Assembly (NCBI GenBank): GCA_040285825.1
Contig: JAUPSS010000001.1
Location: forward strand, 992,001 to 1,056,000
Origin: Eukaryota sp. TZLM1-RC
Lineage: Eukaryota; Metamonada: BaSk clade
DNA length: 64,000 nt
Direction of reading: 5' to 3'
The notes below the pieces were generated by a model. The model saw only the letters and a list, made by a program, of their open reading frames with translations, did not search any database and had not been told where the DNA came from. Both the position numbers and the translations under genes were made by a program. Positions 23,190 to 34,110 of this stretch are shown here, one piece after another (the first letter of the stretch is position 1; every line of letters begins with the position of its first letter).

Positions 23190-24905
23190 CCTATCTTTTT
23201 CTGCTTTGCTATTCATCCTTTAATGAATGAATTAATACAAGAATTTCAAGCAATTTAAATTACTGCTTATATAAATGAAATTTTAATTATTGGTCCAATT
23301 GCTTCATTGAGAAAAATTGTTAGAATTGTTCAACAACTATTATCAAATTGGTCTTTCCTTAAATATTTCTAAATGCTTGTTGATTGGTAAAGAGATTGCT
23401 GAACTGGTTATTGATGATCAAATTGTTCCTTTCATTAACTCTTTTGAATCAGGATTCGATTTTTAGGTGGTTATTTAGCCAATTTTGAGGATATATGAAA
23501 TCACTTTTCCTCCCTTTTTGCAAATTTTGAACAGGAAATTGCTGTTCTTTCAGATTTAGATATTCAAAGACATCCTAAATTTTTCTTTCTCAGAATTTGT
23601 TATTCAGAAGAATTTAGTCATATCCTACGATCAACCTTACCATCTCTCTCTCGAATTTTGCAGAATTTTTAATGAATTAAGAACAAAATTGTTGGATGAT
23701 TTGCTCAATATTGATTCTTCTGTTTTCCGTGGTCATATTTGTTTATCACAGAATTAGGAGGCTTAGATTTTAACAAATCTAAATATTTGTGTAAAACTGC
23801 ATCGATTGGTGGATGCAAAATTTTTAAATTATTGAAACGTTTTCCTGAAAACAAACATTTAATAGAATGTTGTGGTAGTGATTATTTGGTGAAGGAAATT
23901 GGAGAACGAAATCGAATCCCTCTCTCCTCACATCTGGTCCAAATGCTTTCCTACCGATATTGAAGAAATTCCTGCCAGAACTTTGATTTCTTGAAGATCT
24001 GCATACACCAAATTGCAGAAATAAGTACTAAGGGTTTTTGAAAACTTGCATTTTATTGTTGATCTTAGCTTGCATAAAGAGAAGAATCTCGTTTTTACCA
24101 ACTGTTTTATTGATCTTAAGGAAAGTAGCTCAAGTTGTCTCATTTACCAAATTCTAGATGTTTATGTTTTATTCTTAAATCGCCATCAATGGACAACTGC
24201 CTTAAAAATGAGGTTATTTTCTGTGGCCATGCAGTTTGCCAAATGATTTGATTTGTCGTTGTGGTCAGCTTCTTATGTTGAATCATTTATATTATTGCTA
24301 ATTTAATATTACCTAACGATCAGTTGTTGATGATGTTGTTAGTTACCAACTGTAAGCCATGTGCAAAAGTCACCATATTGAAGCTTTTGTTGAACCACTT
24401 CTGCGTAAATTGCCACCTGAGAATGATGATAATACTTTTGGAAAACGCCGTGCTGATTTAATGACTTCTGCGTCTGATGGTGTGATGACAGTTGTTGATG
24501 GTTGTGAAGATTCAGCAATTGATTTTGCCAAAAAAGATGAAACTCCACTCTGCTTCATTGAAAAGAGCAAAATCAAGAGCCTTTATCTCGCCTAGGGTTT
24601 GTTGAGCATGTAAAATATCAGTTGGTTCCATTTGCTGTTTCTCTTTTTGGTAACTTTGGAATCTTTGGTATAAAATTTGTCGAAGGATTCTGATGTTTCC
24701 TAAAAGAAAGAGCAGGAAACGAGCTGATCATTAATTTCAGGTACATTAGAGTTGTTTTTAGTATACTTAAAACAATTTCAGAAATGATAACCAAAACAGT
24801 TACAATTATCACTAGAGTATACAGATCGTGCACTTGAGATATTAGATAATGTAGATGGGTGTAGATGATGTGGATGGGTGTATTGAGAAATTATTGAGTT
24901 CTAGT
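23190..24905 (+). pseudogene. Old, decayed RT-RLE retroelement copy
   Basis: Broken frames match the RT-RLE family from the catalytic region on: 'AYINEILIIGPIASLRKIVR' (YMDD position mutated), 'SKYLCKTASIGG', 'FINCFIDLKESSSSCLIYQI'-like sequence around 24090-24160, 'HQWTTALKMRLFSVAMQF', 'CKSHHIEAFVEPLLRKL' and 'GKRRADLM' (24359-24480), then the terminal block near 24820. Many stops show long decay. The sequence is closer to the fragment at 59.3-60.3 kb than to the tandem array, so it belongs to a second subfamily. It lies about 280 bp downstream of the tRNA-like element. Confidence 0.85.
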
Positions 24906-26283
24906 TAGTTGTTTATTTGTTTTGTTCGCGTTTCAAAATAAAAGAAAACATGATAGAAGATGCTGCTGAAAATGAGTACTAGAAATACGATACTGTATAT
25001 AACCACAGCCATTGTAAAAGAAATCTCCTGTTGAGTTTACAAAAGCTGAATTCCCAACTTCGATTCCCTTCATCAATCCCCCAAACCCAATGTAGTCTTT
25101 TGAGAGCATCGTAAAAAAGCTCTGACATCAATGAAGCTGATGACACTTAAAGCCAACAACCTCTGTGCTTTTCCTTTGTTCAAAATGATGGTTGGGTCAT
25201 AATCATACCCTCTTTTAGACGAATGAATGCTACTTTTGAAGCCTTATGTAATCTACCACGCAAAACAAAGAAGTGCTAATCTTTATGGAATAAATGAGAA
25301 ACAACTAGTACCCTGGGACTGTTTCAAAAACCTTCGATCTATTTATAAATCAGTCTTTCCAAATTGGATTGAGAACAATATCTCTTTGTATTTTCTTGTT
25401 AGTAAACATTTGTTTATGTTATTTCTCTTACAATGATTAAAGTTCATTAAATAACTACTAATAAAATCTACCTGAATTGGCTCTAAGCCTACACAGCGGT
25501 CCATTACGAGTCTATATCCAATAATATCCTTCAGAAAGGGTGGCGCGGAAACCTTTGGTAAATTGATGATGACAGGTTTTCCAACATGAAACCAGGACAT
25601 CGTTGGTGAGAGTTCTTACAAACAGAAGAGATGTCTGATGTCTCCTGAACAATGCAAATTAAGTTATAAAAGCCGTTGACTTGGTTTGACTCCAGAAAGT
25701 ATGCGAAAAGTCAGCGGCACATGGTTTGACGGAGGTTTGGAGGGAAACTGAAATTGGGTGAATAGTATTCAACATAAAAGTCAACCAAAGAGTTTAATGG
25801 ATTTGATCAACAATATAATCATCAGCTCGAACAAGTTCATTCTCCCACATTGTATTCTCACATAACCTGAAGTAAAACTCTGATAAACAGATATCAAGTA
25901 GAATAGGAAACTAAGTCCCCTCCACGTAATAATAGCTTTGGAAAGGGGTTACAACGGTGAAGACCCTTCAATTCTTCTTTTCAGTTCAATTAATATGTAC
26001 ATACCATTTGATTCGATTGTTGCAGCTTTGGTTTTTTGAAATCTTAATAATGAAACCACTCAATTACAATAACTCAACCATACTTGTTCCCCTTGCACCC
26101 CATCCCCCCACTTCCAACAAGAAAATAAAAAAATAGCTCAGAAAATAATTGTTTAGTGGAATAGATGAAAGTTTACTAAAGACAAAAATCTACAAATTAA
26201 TATTAAATTATAAAACTGACAAAAATCAAACTAAAACTTGTGTACAATAAACCAAAAACTAAAGAAAAAACTGAACAAAATAA
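24906..26283. other. Intergenic, one weak ORF only
   Basis: No firm gene. On the minus strand at 25600-25343 an 85-codon frame starts 'MSWFHVGKPVIINLPKVSAP'. It contains a CAG|GTAGAT donor-like site after 'CVGLEPIQ', so residues 1-43 might be an exon, but no partner exon was found. A C-rich run sits near 26094-26112. Confidence 0.3.
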
Positions 26284-27615
26284 CTAAATAACCAATGAAA
26301 GCACATCCAATTGAGCAATTTCACACTGAATTCCTAGCAAAAAAGCCAATGAAGGTCTTGTTCGGCCTAAATCAGAATGAATGAATTCCTTAACATAAGT
26401 GCCCGCAGTGGTAGTTAGATCTAAAACAAACCAAAATTTTGAAATGATCTCTATTTTGTCGATGCTGACGTGTCGGTGACGTGTCATTAACGTTCGCCTA
26501 TGAAGTACCCTCAATGGTGTTTCTTGCTCTATATCAAAGCTTTGACCTTGTAATGAAACAATTTTTTCCAAAAATTTGACATAAGTTTGATCTCCTTTCT
26601 GAAAATTTTGCCCATCAACATGAACAAGACATGTATATTTCTTTGACTTATTTCCTTCAGCAAACTTTACAAAATTTCGCAGTTGATCCCCACAAAGTGT
26701 CAGTTCTAACTGTGACAACTTGACAACTTCCGGATCGAGTAAGTTACACGTCATGATGACGTCATCAATGCCGATGTTAGCACGTTTAGGATTGTATAAG
26801 GTTGCCACAAAAGGTCGTCCTTCCAGACACCTTACGTCGATATCTTCACGACCGCTTGCCTCAAAACGGAAAGAGTCACAATCAATCAATGTGATTAATG
26901 GACTGATTGCAATGGTCGACAAGTCAGTGGGATAGCCAGGAAAAGGAGTTTGAGGTAAATTTCGAATTAATTTTTGATAATATCCAAATAAATACAATGG
27001 ATTGTGATTTAATTCAAACTTGATTTTGCAAGGTTGAGTGGGTGAAAATTTGGAAATCAAAATTTTGGCCTGTTCAAATGTGACCTTTTCTTCCACAAAC
27101 TTCAAAATTTCAGCTTGTGTGACAAGCGGCTTTTCATTACCTTCTTTACTGTTCCTTCGTCTACTACTTCTCCTCTTCCTATTACCAAAGCCCAGTTCCT
27201 TCCTCACCACCTCATCAAACTCTGGAGTGTCGACTTGTACGCTAATTGCGAGGTTTGAAGAAGTGGAGACTGGTTTGTTCAGAATGGAAGCGATTTGTGT
27301 AGAGAAGATGATACGAAGAGCATCTTTGTGGGGTGCTAGAGGTTGTGTGGAGTGGATCTTAGCATAGAGAAGATCTACAAGACGAAGTGTGATAGATGGG
27401 GTAAGATGGATCGCAATGTCTGGACATGAATATTGAGAGGCAAGAGAGGTCATGGAAGGTAAAGATTCCAAGAGGATATTGTTAGAGGTTGAAAGAAGAT
27501 TGTGGCAAAGATGACAGATATAAGACATATCATCTTTAACAGGTTCAAAAGGAAGAAAGTGGGAAGATTTAGTACGATGGATGCACACCGAGCAACATGG
27601 AACTGTGCTGTACAT
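26284..27615 (-). CDS. PUS10: tRNA pseudouridine synthase Pus10
   Basis: Converts U54/U55 of the tRNA T-loop to pseudouridine in archaea and many eukaryotes (absent from most fungi). The N-terminus has two Cys pairs (C8-x2-C11 and C34-x2-C37), as in the zinc-binding accessory domain of Pus10. A basic linker (145-157) precedes the catalytic domain, whose 'SGREDIDVRCLEGRPFV' (254-270) holds the catalytic Asp. 'QETPLRVLHRRTL' and the C-terminal 'AGTYVKEFIHSDLGRTRPSL' are further Pus10 signatures. The protein has 443 residues, about the usual length, without introns. It starts at an ATG, and a short upstream frame is open but without conserved sequence. Confidence 0.95.
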   Translation of the reverse strand: MYSTVPCCSVCIHRTKSSHFLPFEPVKDDMSYICHLCHNLLSTSNNILLESLPSMTSLASQYSCPDIAIHLTPSITLRLVDLLYAKIHSTQPLAPHKDALRIIFSTQIASILNKPVSTSSNLAISVQVDTPEFDEVVRKELGFGNRKRRSSRRRNSKEGNEKPLVTQAEILKFVEEKVTFEQAKILISKFSPTQPCKIKFELNHNPLYLFGYYQKLIRNLPQTPFPGYPTDLSTIAISPLITLIDCDSFRFEASGREDIDVRCLEGRPFVATLYNPKRANIGIDDVIMTCNLLDPEVVKLSQLELTLCGDQLRNFVKFAEGNKSKKYTCLVHVDGQNFQKGDQTYVKFLEKIVSLQGQSFDIEQETPLRVLHRRTLMTRHRHVSIDKIEIISKFWFVLDLTTTAGTYVKEFIHSDLGRTRPSLAFLLGIQCEIAQLDVLSLVI

Positions 27616-28243
27616 CGAGAAAGCAGGAAGTATTGATGTATTCGAGATGTTGGGTTGGTCTTGATCCAGATAAGTTTGATTTTGATTTGAGTCGAGTTAG
27701 CTGGAGTCATACTTCCGAGTTTATTTTTGGTAAAGTTTTTGATAAGGTTTTTTTCTAAAAATTTTACAATAACATATACTTTTCATCAGGGTTGTAGTTG
27801 TTTTGGGAGTTTTTATGAAACGTTATATTAGATATGAAAATTCAAGCAGTTACAGTCCAATTGTAAAAATACAAAAGAGTCTAGAGAACCACCGTTGTGA
27901 GTTAAGATTGATGGTAGCCTCTCAATCAAATTCGTGTCAAAAAATATCCGCTTCACGTCCAATAATGAATTTTATGAATTAGGGGTATTATTTTATCAGT
28001 ATCTTATTGTAATTTCATCATTGTGAGCAAAATGTCGATATATCGAAGGCAAAAACTATAAAGTAATTGTTTTCTGGATGTTGGAATGTGAGATCTAGAC
28101 AAGGACTATTTTTGAGTTATAAAGATTTCATTTCTTTAAATACAATTGAGATGACACCGGTAATTTCTACAAAAAACAAAACACATTTTTTATAACTTGA
28201 TTCAAAAAGGAAAATAAATGCAAAAACTCAACTACTACTACCT
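27616..28243. other. Intergenic, no gene seen
   Basis: Space between Pus10 (upstream side) and the 3' end of the BiP gene. AT-rich, with no feature recognised. Confidence 0.4.
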
Positions 28244-30205
28244 CTACAAATCCTCATAATCATCATAAGCATCACCAGGACCTGCACCACCGCCTTGTTG
28301 GGCTTGGGCCTTCTGCATAATTGGTGCCACAACATCTTCGAATTCCTTTTTCTTCTCTTCAAATTCGTCAGAAGTACCAGCAGAAGCAGGATGCGAGTCC
28401 AACCAATCAACAGTTTCTTCAACAATCTTTTTAATTTCTTCCTTATCATCTTCTGAAAGACTGGCCAAAGGACCATCCTCATCAAGTGAATTTTTAACTT
28501 GATAAACATACCCTTCGAGGGTGTTTCTTGCTTCAACAGTTTCTCTAATCTTTCTATCTTCTTCAGCATAAAGTTTTTCTTCTTCCACCATTCTATCAAT
28601 TTCATCCTGAGAAAGACGACCACCAGTACTTTCAATGGTGATAGAGTCCTTGGTGCCTGAATCCTTATCTTCTGCTGAAACATGCAGAATACCATTAGAA
28701 TCAATGGAAAACTCTACATTAATCTGAGGCACACCACGTGGAGCTTCTTTAATGCCCTTCAATTCAAACTGACCCAGCTGGTTGTTATCCTTTGTCATTG
28801 CACGTTCACCTTCATAAACCTGAATGAGCACAGAGGTTTGCTTGTCAGCGGCTGTCGAAAATGTTTGACTCTTTCTAGTGGGAATTGGAGTGTTTCTTGG
28901 GATGAGCTTGGTCATGATTCCTCCGACCGTTTCAATACCGAGAGTAAGGGGGGTAACATCAAGCAAAACTACTTGATCAAATCCACTTTTTGAGAGAATA
29001 GCTCCTTGAACAGCTGCACCATAAGCAACAGCTTCATCGGGATTGACACCTTGAGAAGGTTCTTTTCCATTAAAATAGTCCTTGATAAGAGATCTAATCT
29101 TGGGAATACGGGTAGAACCACCAACAAGGACAATCTCGTTTACTTCAGATTTGTCAATACCAGCGTCCTTCAAGACACGATCAACGGGGCGGAGAGTTTT
29201 CTTAAACAAATCCATGTTAAGTTCTTCAAACTTGGCACGTGTGAGAGTATATGAAAAATCAATTCCTTCATAAAGGGCATCAATCTCAATACGCTCGGAT
29301 ACCTTTGTAGATAAAGCTCTCTTGGCGTTTTCAGCGGCTCTACGGAGTTTCTGGATGGATTTGAGAGATTTTGATGGATCCACGTTATGTTGACGTTTGA
29401 CAACCTTGATGAGATAATCCACAAGTCTATTGTCAAAATCTTCACCTCCAAGATGAGTATCTCCAGATGTAGACACGACTTCAAAGACACCAGCTTCAAC
29501 AGAGAGAAGTGAGACATCAAAGGTACCACCACCAAGATCGTAGACCAAGATGTAACGTTCATTATCATCTTCTACCTGAGTAACACCATAAGCTAGGGAG
29601 GCAGCGGTGGGTTCGTTAATGATACGTACAACATTGAGACCAGCGATTGTTCCGGCATCCTTGGTGGCTTGTCGTTGAGCATCATTAAAGTAGGCGGGGA
29701 CAGTGACAACGGCGTTCTTCACGGGTTGGCCAATGTATGCTTCAGCGGTTTGCTTCATTCTGGTAAGAACCATGGCGGAGATCTCTTCAGGGGAGAACCT
29801 CTTATCGGAAGTGGTGGTCTCAATGTAGGGACGGTTATCTTGGTTGACTACCTTGAAAGGATAACGTTTGGCTTCCTCCTGGACTTCTTTGTCATCGAAA
29901 CGGCGACCTATGATACGTTTAATATCATAGACCGTGTTATGGGGATTGGCGGCGGCTGCATATTTGGCAGAATCACCAACGAGACGTTCTTCTTCTGAGA
30001 AGGAAACATAGGAAGGAGTGATACGATTACCAAGATCATTGGCAATGACTTCGACGTTACCGGCTTTGGTCTTGACGGCGACACATGAGTAAGTCGTACC
30101 AAGATCGATACCAATAACGGGCCATTCCACAGTTTGAGACTCATCCTTGGCCACAGAGGCCACAACGAGTATGAAGAGTATATACAGTATAGGTTTCATC
30201 GACAT
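28244..30205 (-). CDS. ER-lumenal Hsp70 chaperone (BiP/GRP78)
   Basis: 653-residue Hsp70. I place the start at 30205 because the residues after it form a signal peptide ('[17 protein letters not shown]'); the frame is open to 30289 but that extension would bury the signal. The nucleotide-binding domain shows '[14 protein letters not shown]', '[14 protein letters not shown]', '[12 protein letters not shown]', '[13 protein letters not shown]' and '[11 protein letters not shown]'. The linker is '[15 protein letters not shown]', followed by the substrate-binding domain and lid. The sequence is BiP-like (ER clade) rather than cytosolic, with no EEVD end. The C-terminus is Gly/Asp-rich and ends 'DDYEDL' instead of canonical KDEL/HDEL. 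It functions in import and folding of secretory proteins, alongside secretory products such as the carboxypeptidase encoded at 45.7 kb. Confidence 0.97.
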   Translation of the reverse strand: MSMKPILYILFILVVASVAKDESQTVEWPVIGIDLGTTYSCVAVKTKAGNVEVIANDLGNRITPSYVSFSEEERLVGDSAKYAAAANPHNTVYDIKRIIGRRFDDKEVQEEAKRYPFKVVNQDNRPYIETTTSDKRFSPEEISAMVLTRMKQTAEAYIGQPVKNAVVTVPAYFNDAQRQATKDAGTIAGLNVVRIINEPTAASLAYGVTQVEDDNERYILVYDLGGGTFDVSLLSVEAGVFEVVSTSGDTHLGGEDFDNRLVDYLIKVVKRQHNVDPSKSLKSIQKLRRAAENAKRALSTKVSERIEIDALYEGIDFSYTLTRAKFEELNMDLFKKTLRPVDRVLKDAGIDKSEVNEIVLVGGSTRIPKIRSLIKDYFNGKEPSQGVNPDEAVAYGAAVQGAILSKSGFDQVVLLDVTPLTLGIETVGGIMTKLIPRNTPIPTRKSQTFSTAADKQTSVLIQVYEGERAMTKDNNQLGQFELKGIKEAPRGVPQINVEFSIDSNGILHVSAEDKDSGTKDSITIESTGGRLSQDEIDRMVEEEKLYAEEDRKIRETVEARNTLEGYVYQVKNSLDEDGPLASLSEDDKEEIKKIVEETVDWLDSHPASAGTSDEFEEKKKEFEDVVAPIMQKAQAQQGGGAGPGDAYDDYEDL

Positions 30206-31003
30206 AGAGAGGATGGTGAAGGTGATGTAGTTGGATCCATGGAAGTGTTTCACTTTTATCCAAAGGCCAACAAGGTGCCAGCTCATCACCTAAATTCTCA
30301 CATTCCCAAATCATCATCCTCCCACTATGCATGCGTACAAGTTGTCCTTCTCACGATCCTGATTCCACAGGCAGATTCCACTGACATTCTTATGTTGTCT
30401 TCAATGTTTCTGTTTGTATAGTTTTTCACTTTCCACATTCGACATTGTACTTTGAAAATAATTGCTTTTAATTTATCAATGCTGATGATGGTTTTATCTA
30501 TCTCATACTCTAGGTTGATTTGATTCTGAAGGTCCTAAAATCACTAATTACCTGCTGGTAACGTCACTGTCCATCGGGTGTTTGTAAAGAGTTTACTTTT
30601 GTTGCCAGTTACTTTCAAGGCACAGCGTTGTGGTTTGTTCCTTATGGGGTTTCTATTAGGGTATCTGGGGTAGCTTTGGACATCATTCGACGTGATTGGG
30701 GATTTCTAGCTGTTGTTTATTGATAAATCAGCAAGGAGAGTAACATACAGTAGTTGTTCTTAAGCATTTACGTATATTTGATAATGCCTTGATCATACAA
30801 TTTTCGATACAGCAATTTCAACGCAGTAGTAGATCATTTATTAATTGCTATTATCAGTTTTAGCAAGAAATGTCTATTCTGTTACATCAATAGCACTAGT
30901 AATGATGCGTCTTTGAGAAAATAGGAAATAATTAAATTATCCTTAATTTTTAATTTATTGAGCATGATCTTATACGTACACACCAATTTAAATCAAGTAA
31001 AAT
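30206..31003. other. Upstream region of BiP, no other gene seen
   Basis: No ORF with recognisable content. I did not identify a convincing ER-stress-type element by eye. Confidence 0.4.
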
Positions 31004-32002
31004 TAGGGTTTCGACTTGAGTTGAGTCATCCATTATCCGAATGAGTCAACTCGACTCAGAATTACTAAACTTGTGACATAAGACTTCTTCCTCTCCTGTT
31101 CTTCGATTCAACACAGGACTACGAAGTTCATCCTTAGCAAATCATTAAACTGTCTCTAACATCAACGGAGTAGGTGATATTCGTAGATATTGTACATTCT
31201 AGACTAGGATATAAATGATCATCTTCTTGCAGTAGAACAATATAAAATTGCTAAGTATGCGAAACCCATTTCCTCGATTATTGAAAATTCCCATGTCCAA
31301 TATAACTTATGTCCCTTTGTTTTTTCTTTGCTTGGATCTTTAGGTAAGGCTGCTATGGCTTTCCTTGAGGATTTTGTTGTAGTTGTAAAGGAAAGAATCG
31401 GAAGAATTTTCAATAGTGTTCACTGGCAAAACAGGATTGTCTTTTTCATTTTTAAGAGAATGGTGAAATTAATTTCTGATTCACTTTTTTCTATTGGGAA
31501 ATTTTCCGAATCTTTGGCAATTAATTGTTTTGATGTAGGGGAGGCAGGTTTTGAAATTGTGGAGTTTTAATTGTTGATTTTATGTTTTCATATTTGTTGT
31601 GGAAAAAAGACTTGTAATAAAAACACTTTTTCACAACATATATTTCGACTTATATTTATTCTGTTATTAATGTTCAAAAAACCTGTTCTTGACGTAGATC
31701 AATTTCAAGAGTTTCGACCCCAGAAATTAGAAACTTTGCTCTACCCATTTCTACAATTTCACACAAATTCGATTCCCCAAACCACAAAAAAATTAGATCA
31801 AATGCAGGTTAGTAGATTTTAGTCCATTTGTTTGCTTTGTTTCAAATACAATGTGTTTTTTATTTGAAATAACATAATATGTGAAGAGCATTGTCTAAGA
31901 TGATGTTGAACAAGATTTGAGTCATTGGATGTAAGAATGACTCGAGTCGAGTCAGATGAGTTTGACTCGAGTTAAGTTGTCTCGACTCAAATCGAAATCC
32001 TA
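31004..32002. mobile_element. Possible DNA-transposon remnant with terminal inverted repeats
   Basis: The left end (31004-31027, starting TAGGGTTTCGACTTGAG) and the right end (31979-32002, on the minus strand starting TAGGATTTCGATTTGAG) are inverted repeats identical at about 20 of 24 positions. GAGTCGACTC-like motifs are repeated just inside both ends. TIRs beginning TAGGG resemble hAT-type ends. No 8-bp target-site duplication is evident and no transposase is encoded. An RT-RLE fragment lies inside. Confidence 0.4.
31228..31570 (+). pseudogene. RT-RLE fragment (endonuclease C-terminus)
   Basis: An open 80-codon stretch (31328-31570), with sequence upstream in a shifted frame, encodes 'HVQYNLCPFVFSL', 'HWQNRIVFFIFKRMVKLISD' and the terminal 'GFEIVEF', matching the last ~110 residues of the RT-RLE endonuclease. 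It is severely 5'-truncated. The divergence from other copies implies a third subfamily or greater age. Confidence 0.8.
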
Positions 32003-32642
32003 GGTATTAATACTTGTACAATTTCATCAATACAGTTCTTGACCATTATTCAGATTAATTGATTGAACACTAGCTCGTAGTGGATTTTGGGACAAACTAT
32101 CCAAAATTACCGTTTGTCAAGAATGGAAATGAAACACAAAATTGTTGCTTGCTATAAGTACGCTTCAGTGTCAATAGAACATATGATTGTCAAAACAATA
32201 GTCTGTTTTGTTGAGGTTCTTATGTTCAAGTTTAAGCATTTACACCAGTTTTTTTATCTTCATCGCTTCCCAGTTTTTGGAATTGTATCACTTAACATAA
32301 GTTCCAAGACCGTTCAATGAAAAATACCGCACCACTTATACAAAAATAGAGCAAAGCACTCATTACCTTAGTAGATGCTTGGTACACTTCAAATTCACTG
32401 AAAAAATGTACCACTTGAAAATCACTTCAATCAATTTTTAATAGAACAAAAACAGACATTACGTTTCTGAATAGGTCCATGTGTTCAGTAAACCACAGTT
32501 GTACAATGTCCTAAAGAAAATGATCCCCGTAGACTAACTGTGAAAATACAATATGTATCAGTGGCATGAATGTTGCTATCCAAGAGCTAGTGGTGATTTA
32601 TGTTGTGTTGATTCAAGATTTTATTAGAAGCCAAAGGTCAGA
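32003..32642. other. Intergenic, no gene seen
   Basis: AT-rich sequence upstream of the secreted-protein gene. Nothing recognised. Confidence 0.4.
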
Positions 32643-33109
32643 ATGTCAAAGTGTCGACAGATCAAACTATCATCGATTTTCTCAGTGTCAATGAAGTACG
32701 TCTTCTTATGTATTACCCTCTATTGTGTTCTCCAAGCTAGTGCTCACACGCACACGATGAAAATCATCAATGACAAATCAAGTGACAGTACTTTGGCAAG
32801 TAGCGAACTCATTGATGGTAGTATGTCTTCTGATCTTCATTGACAATAGCTGTTTGGGATCCCAATCCTCCTCCTAAAAAAATTTATGGGCGACAAGCTG
32901 CGATCACTGGTTTTATTGGCACCATGGCTCGCTTCACCTACGGAAGCTCAGCTTGGAGTGAAAACGTTTCTGTCAGATTTGGACTTAAGTATGATGGAGA
33001 ACCTTACTGTGATGTGTCCACTGGTTACAAGCGAAAAGCAAAGTGTCACTTTGAAAACCATCCTGAGAACGAAGAGACCTTTTACACCCTCATCATGCAA
33101 GTAGCGTAG
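32643..33109 (+). CDS. Small secreted protein, two exons, family unknown
   Basis: Exons 32643-32817 and 32850-33109 join in phase across a 32-nt intron (GTAGTATG...CAATAG), giving 144 residues. Codon 17 (ATG at 32691) begins a good signal peptide, 'MKYVFLCITLYCVLQASA', so it may be the true start. The mature part has 'AVWDPNPPPKKIYGRQAAIT', an aromatic/Gly-rich middle and two Cys that could form one disulphide ('YCDVSTGYKRKAKC'). No domain is recognised; a small secreted or lumenal beta-rich protein would fit. It stands alone between mobile DNA and a kinase gene. Confidence 0.6.
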
Positions 33110-34110
33110 TGTATTGACTGTGTCATTGTTAAAGTTTCATGTATAAAGTTTGTGTTATAGAACAGTTCTTCTTCATTATGATATTTGAGCAAATGGTTGT
33201 CATAGCTAGAGCTAGACTACAAACTACTCTAGTCTGTAATTGGCTCTCTGTTCTAGTTTATGTTGGAAATACAGGGTAGTCTATATAATTGTCTTGTGTA
33301 GTTCGTGCGTTCATCACTTAGTTTAGTTCACAGTTCATCCGTTCAATTTTCTTCAAGACTGTAATCTATCAAACGTACTTGTTCGTAGAATGATTAGTCC
33401 GGATGATCTCCATCTCTAGCCATAGCTCAACAGATTGACAAAGTAACGCTAATAAACTAGTGTGAACAACAATAAAGGACACCTCGGCTGTTATGGACGA
33501 AGTTCTTTACCCATTGTTTTGAGGAGTCATCAAATTTATCGTTGTTGTCTCATTTGTTCCGGAATTGTTTGATTTTGAAATGCAGGCTCATGTCAATAAC
33601 CAAAGAATAATAAAAATAAATAATGGAGATATAATTTTGGAACAATTTAAAAATTTTGAACAATTCAAATTTGTTCAACATCAATCAAATCAATCGACTG
33701 TTGTTTGTCTTCCTTCAAGTTGAGAACAGTGCATTTGCATTGAAAACGAGTTTTTGCTTACCAATGATGTCAGAAACAGAAACCATGTGGATTCCCTTTT
33801 ATTTTAATAATAAGTGCAAAAAATGATATTCAATAGTGTTTACAGGGTAAATGTTGATAGAAAAATACCTATATTACTAATCCATCATTTATGAAAACAA
33901 CTACAGCAGAAAAAATGATTCTGAACTTAGTTCAATACTGAGTTTGACAAATTTATATACTTACCATTTTAAGAATCAATTGTGTCGTTTGAATAATTAG
34001 CTGTACATAACTCTAAGCATTTAATACTACAATGATTTAGTCATTAAGAAAACACAATATAAACCAACAAAAATATAAACAAAAGGGACAAATACAAACC
34101 AATGTTCGAA
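33110..34110. other. Intergenic, no gene seen
   Basis: One kilobase of AT-rich sequence, downstream of the genes on both sides. No ORF or RNA recognised. Confidence 0.4.

Noticed and set aside
12226-24905. Alternative genetic code to explain in-frame stops
   Set aside because: Conserved host genes end at all three standard stops and contain none internally; the stops occur only in mobile-element relics.
28228-28704. Open frames opposite or overlapping the BiP gene
   Set aside because: Shadow frames of a highly conserved Hsp70 gene; no protein-like features.
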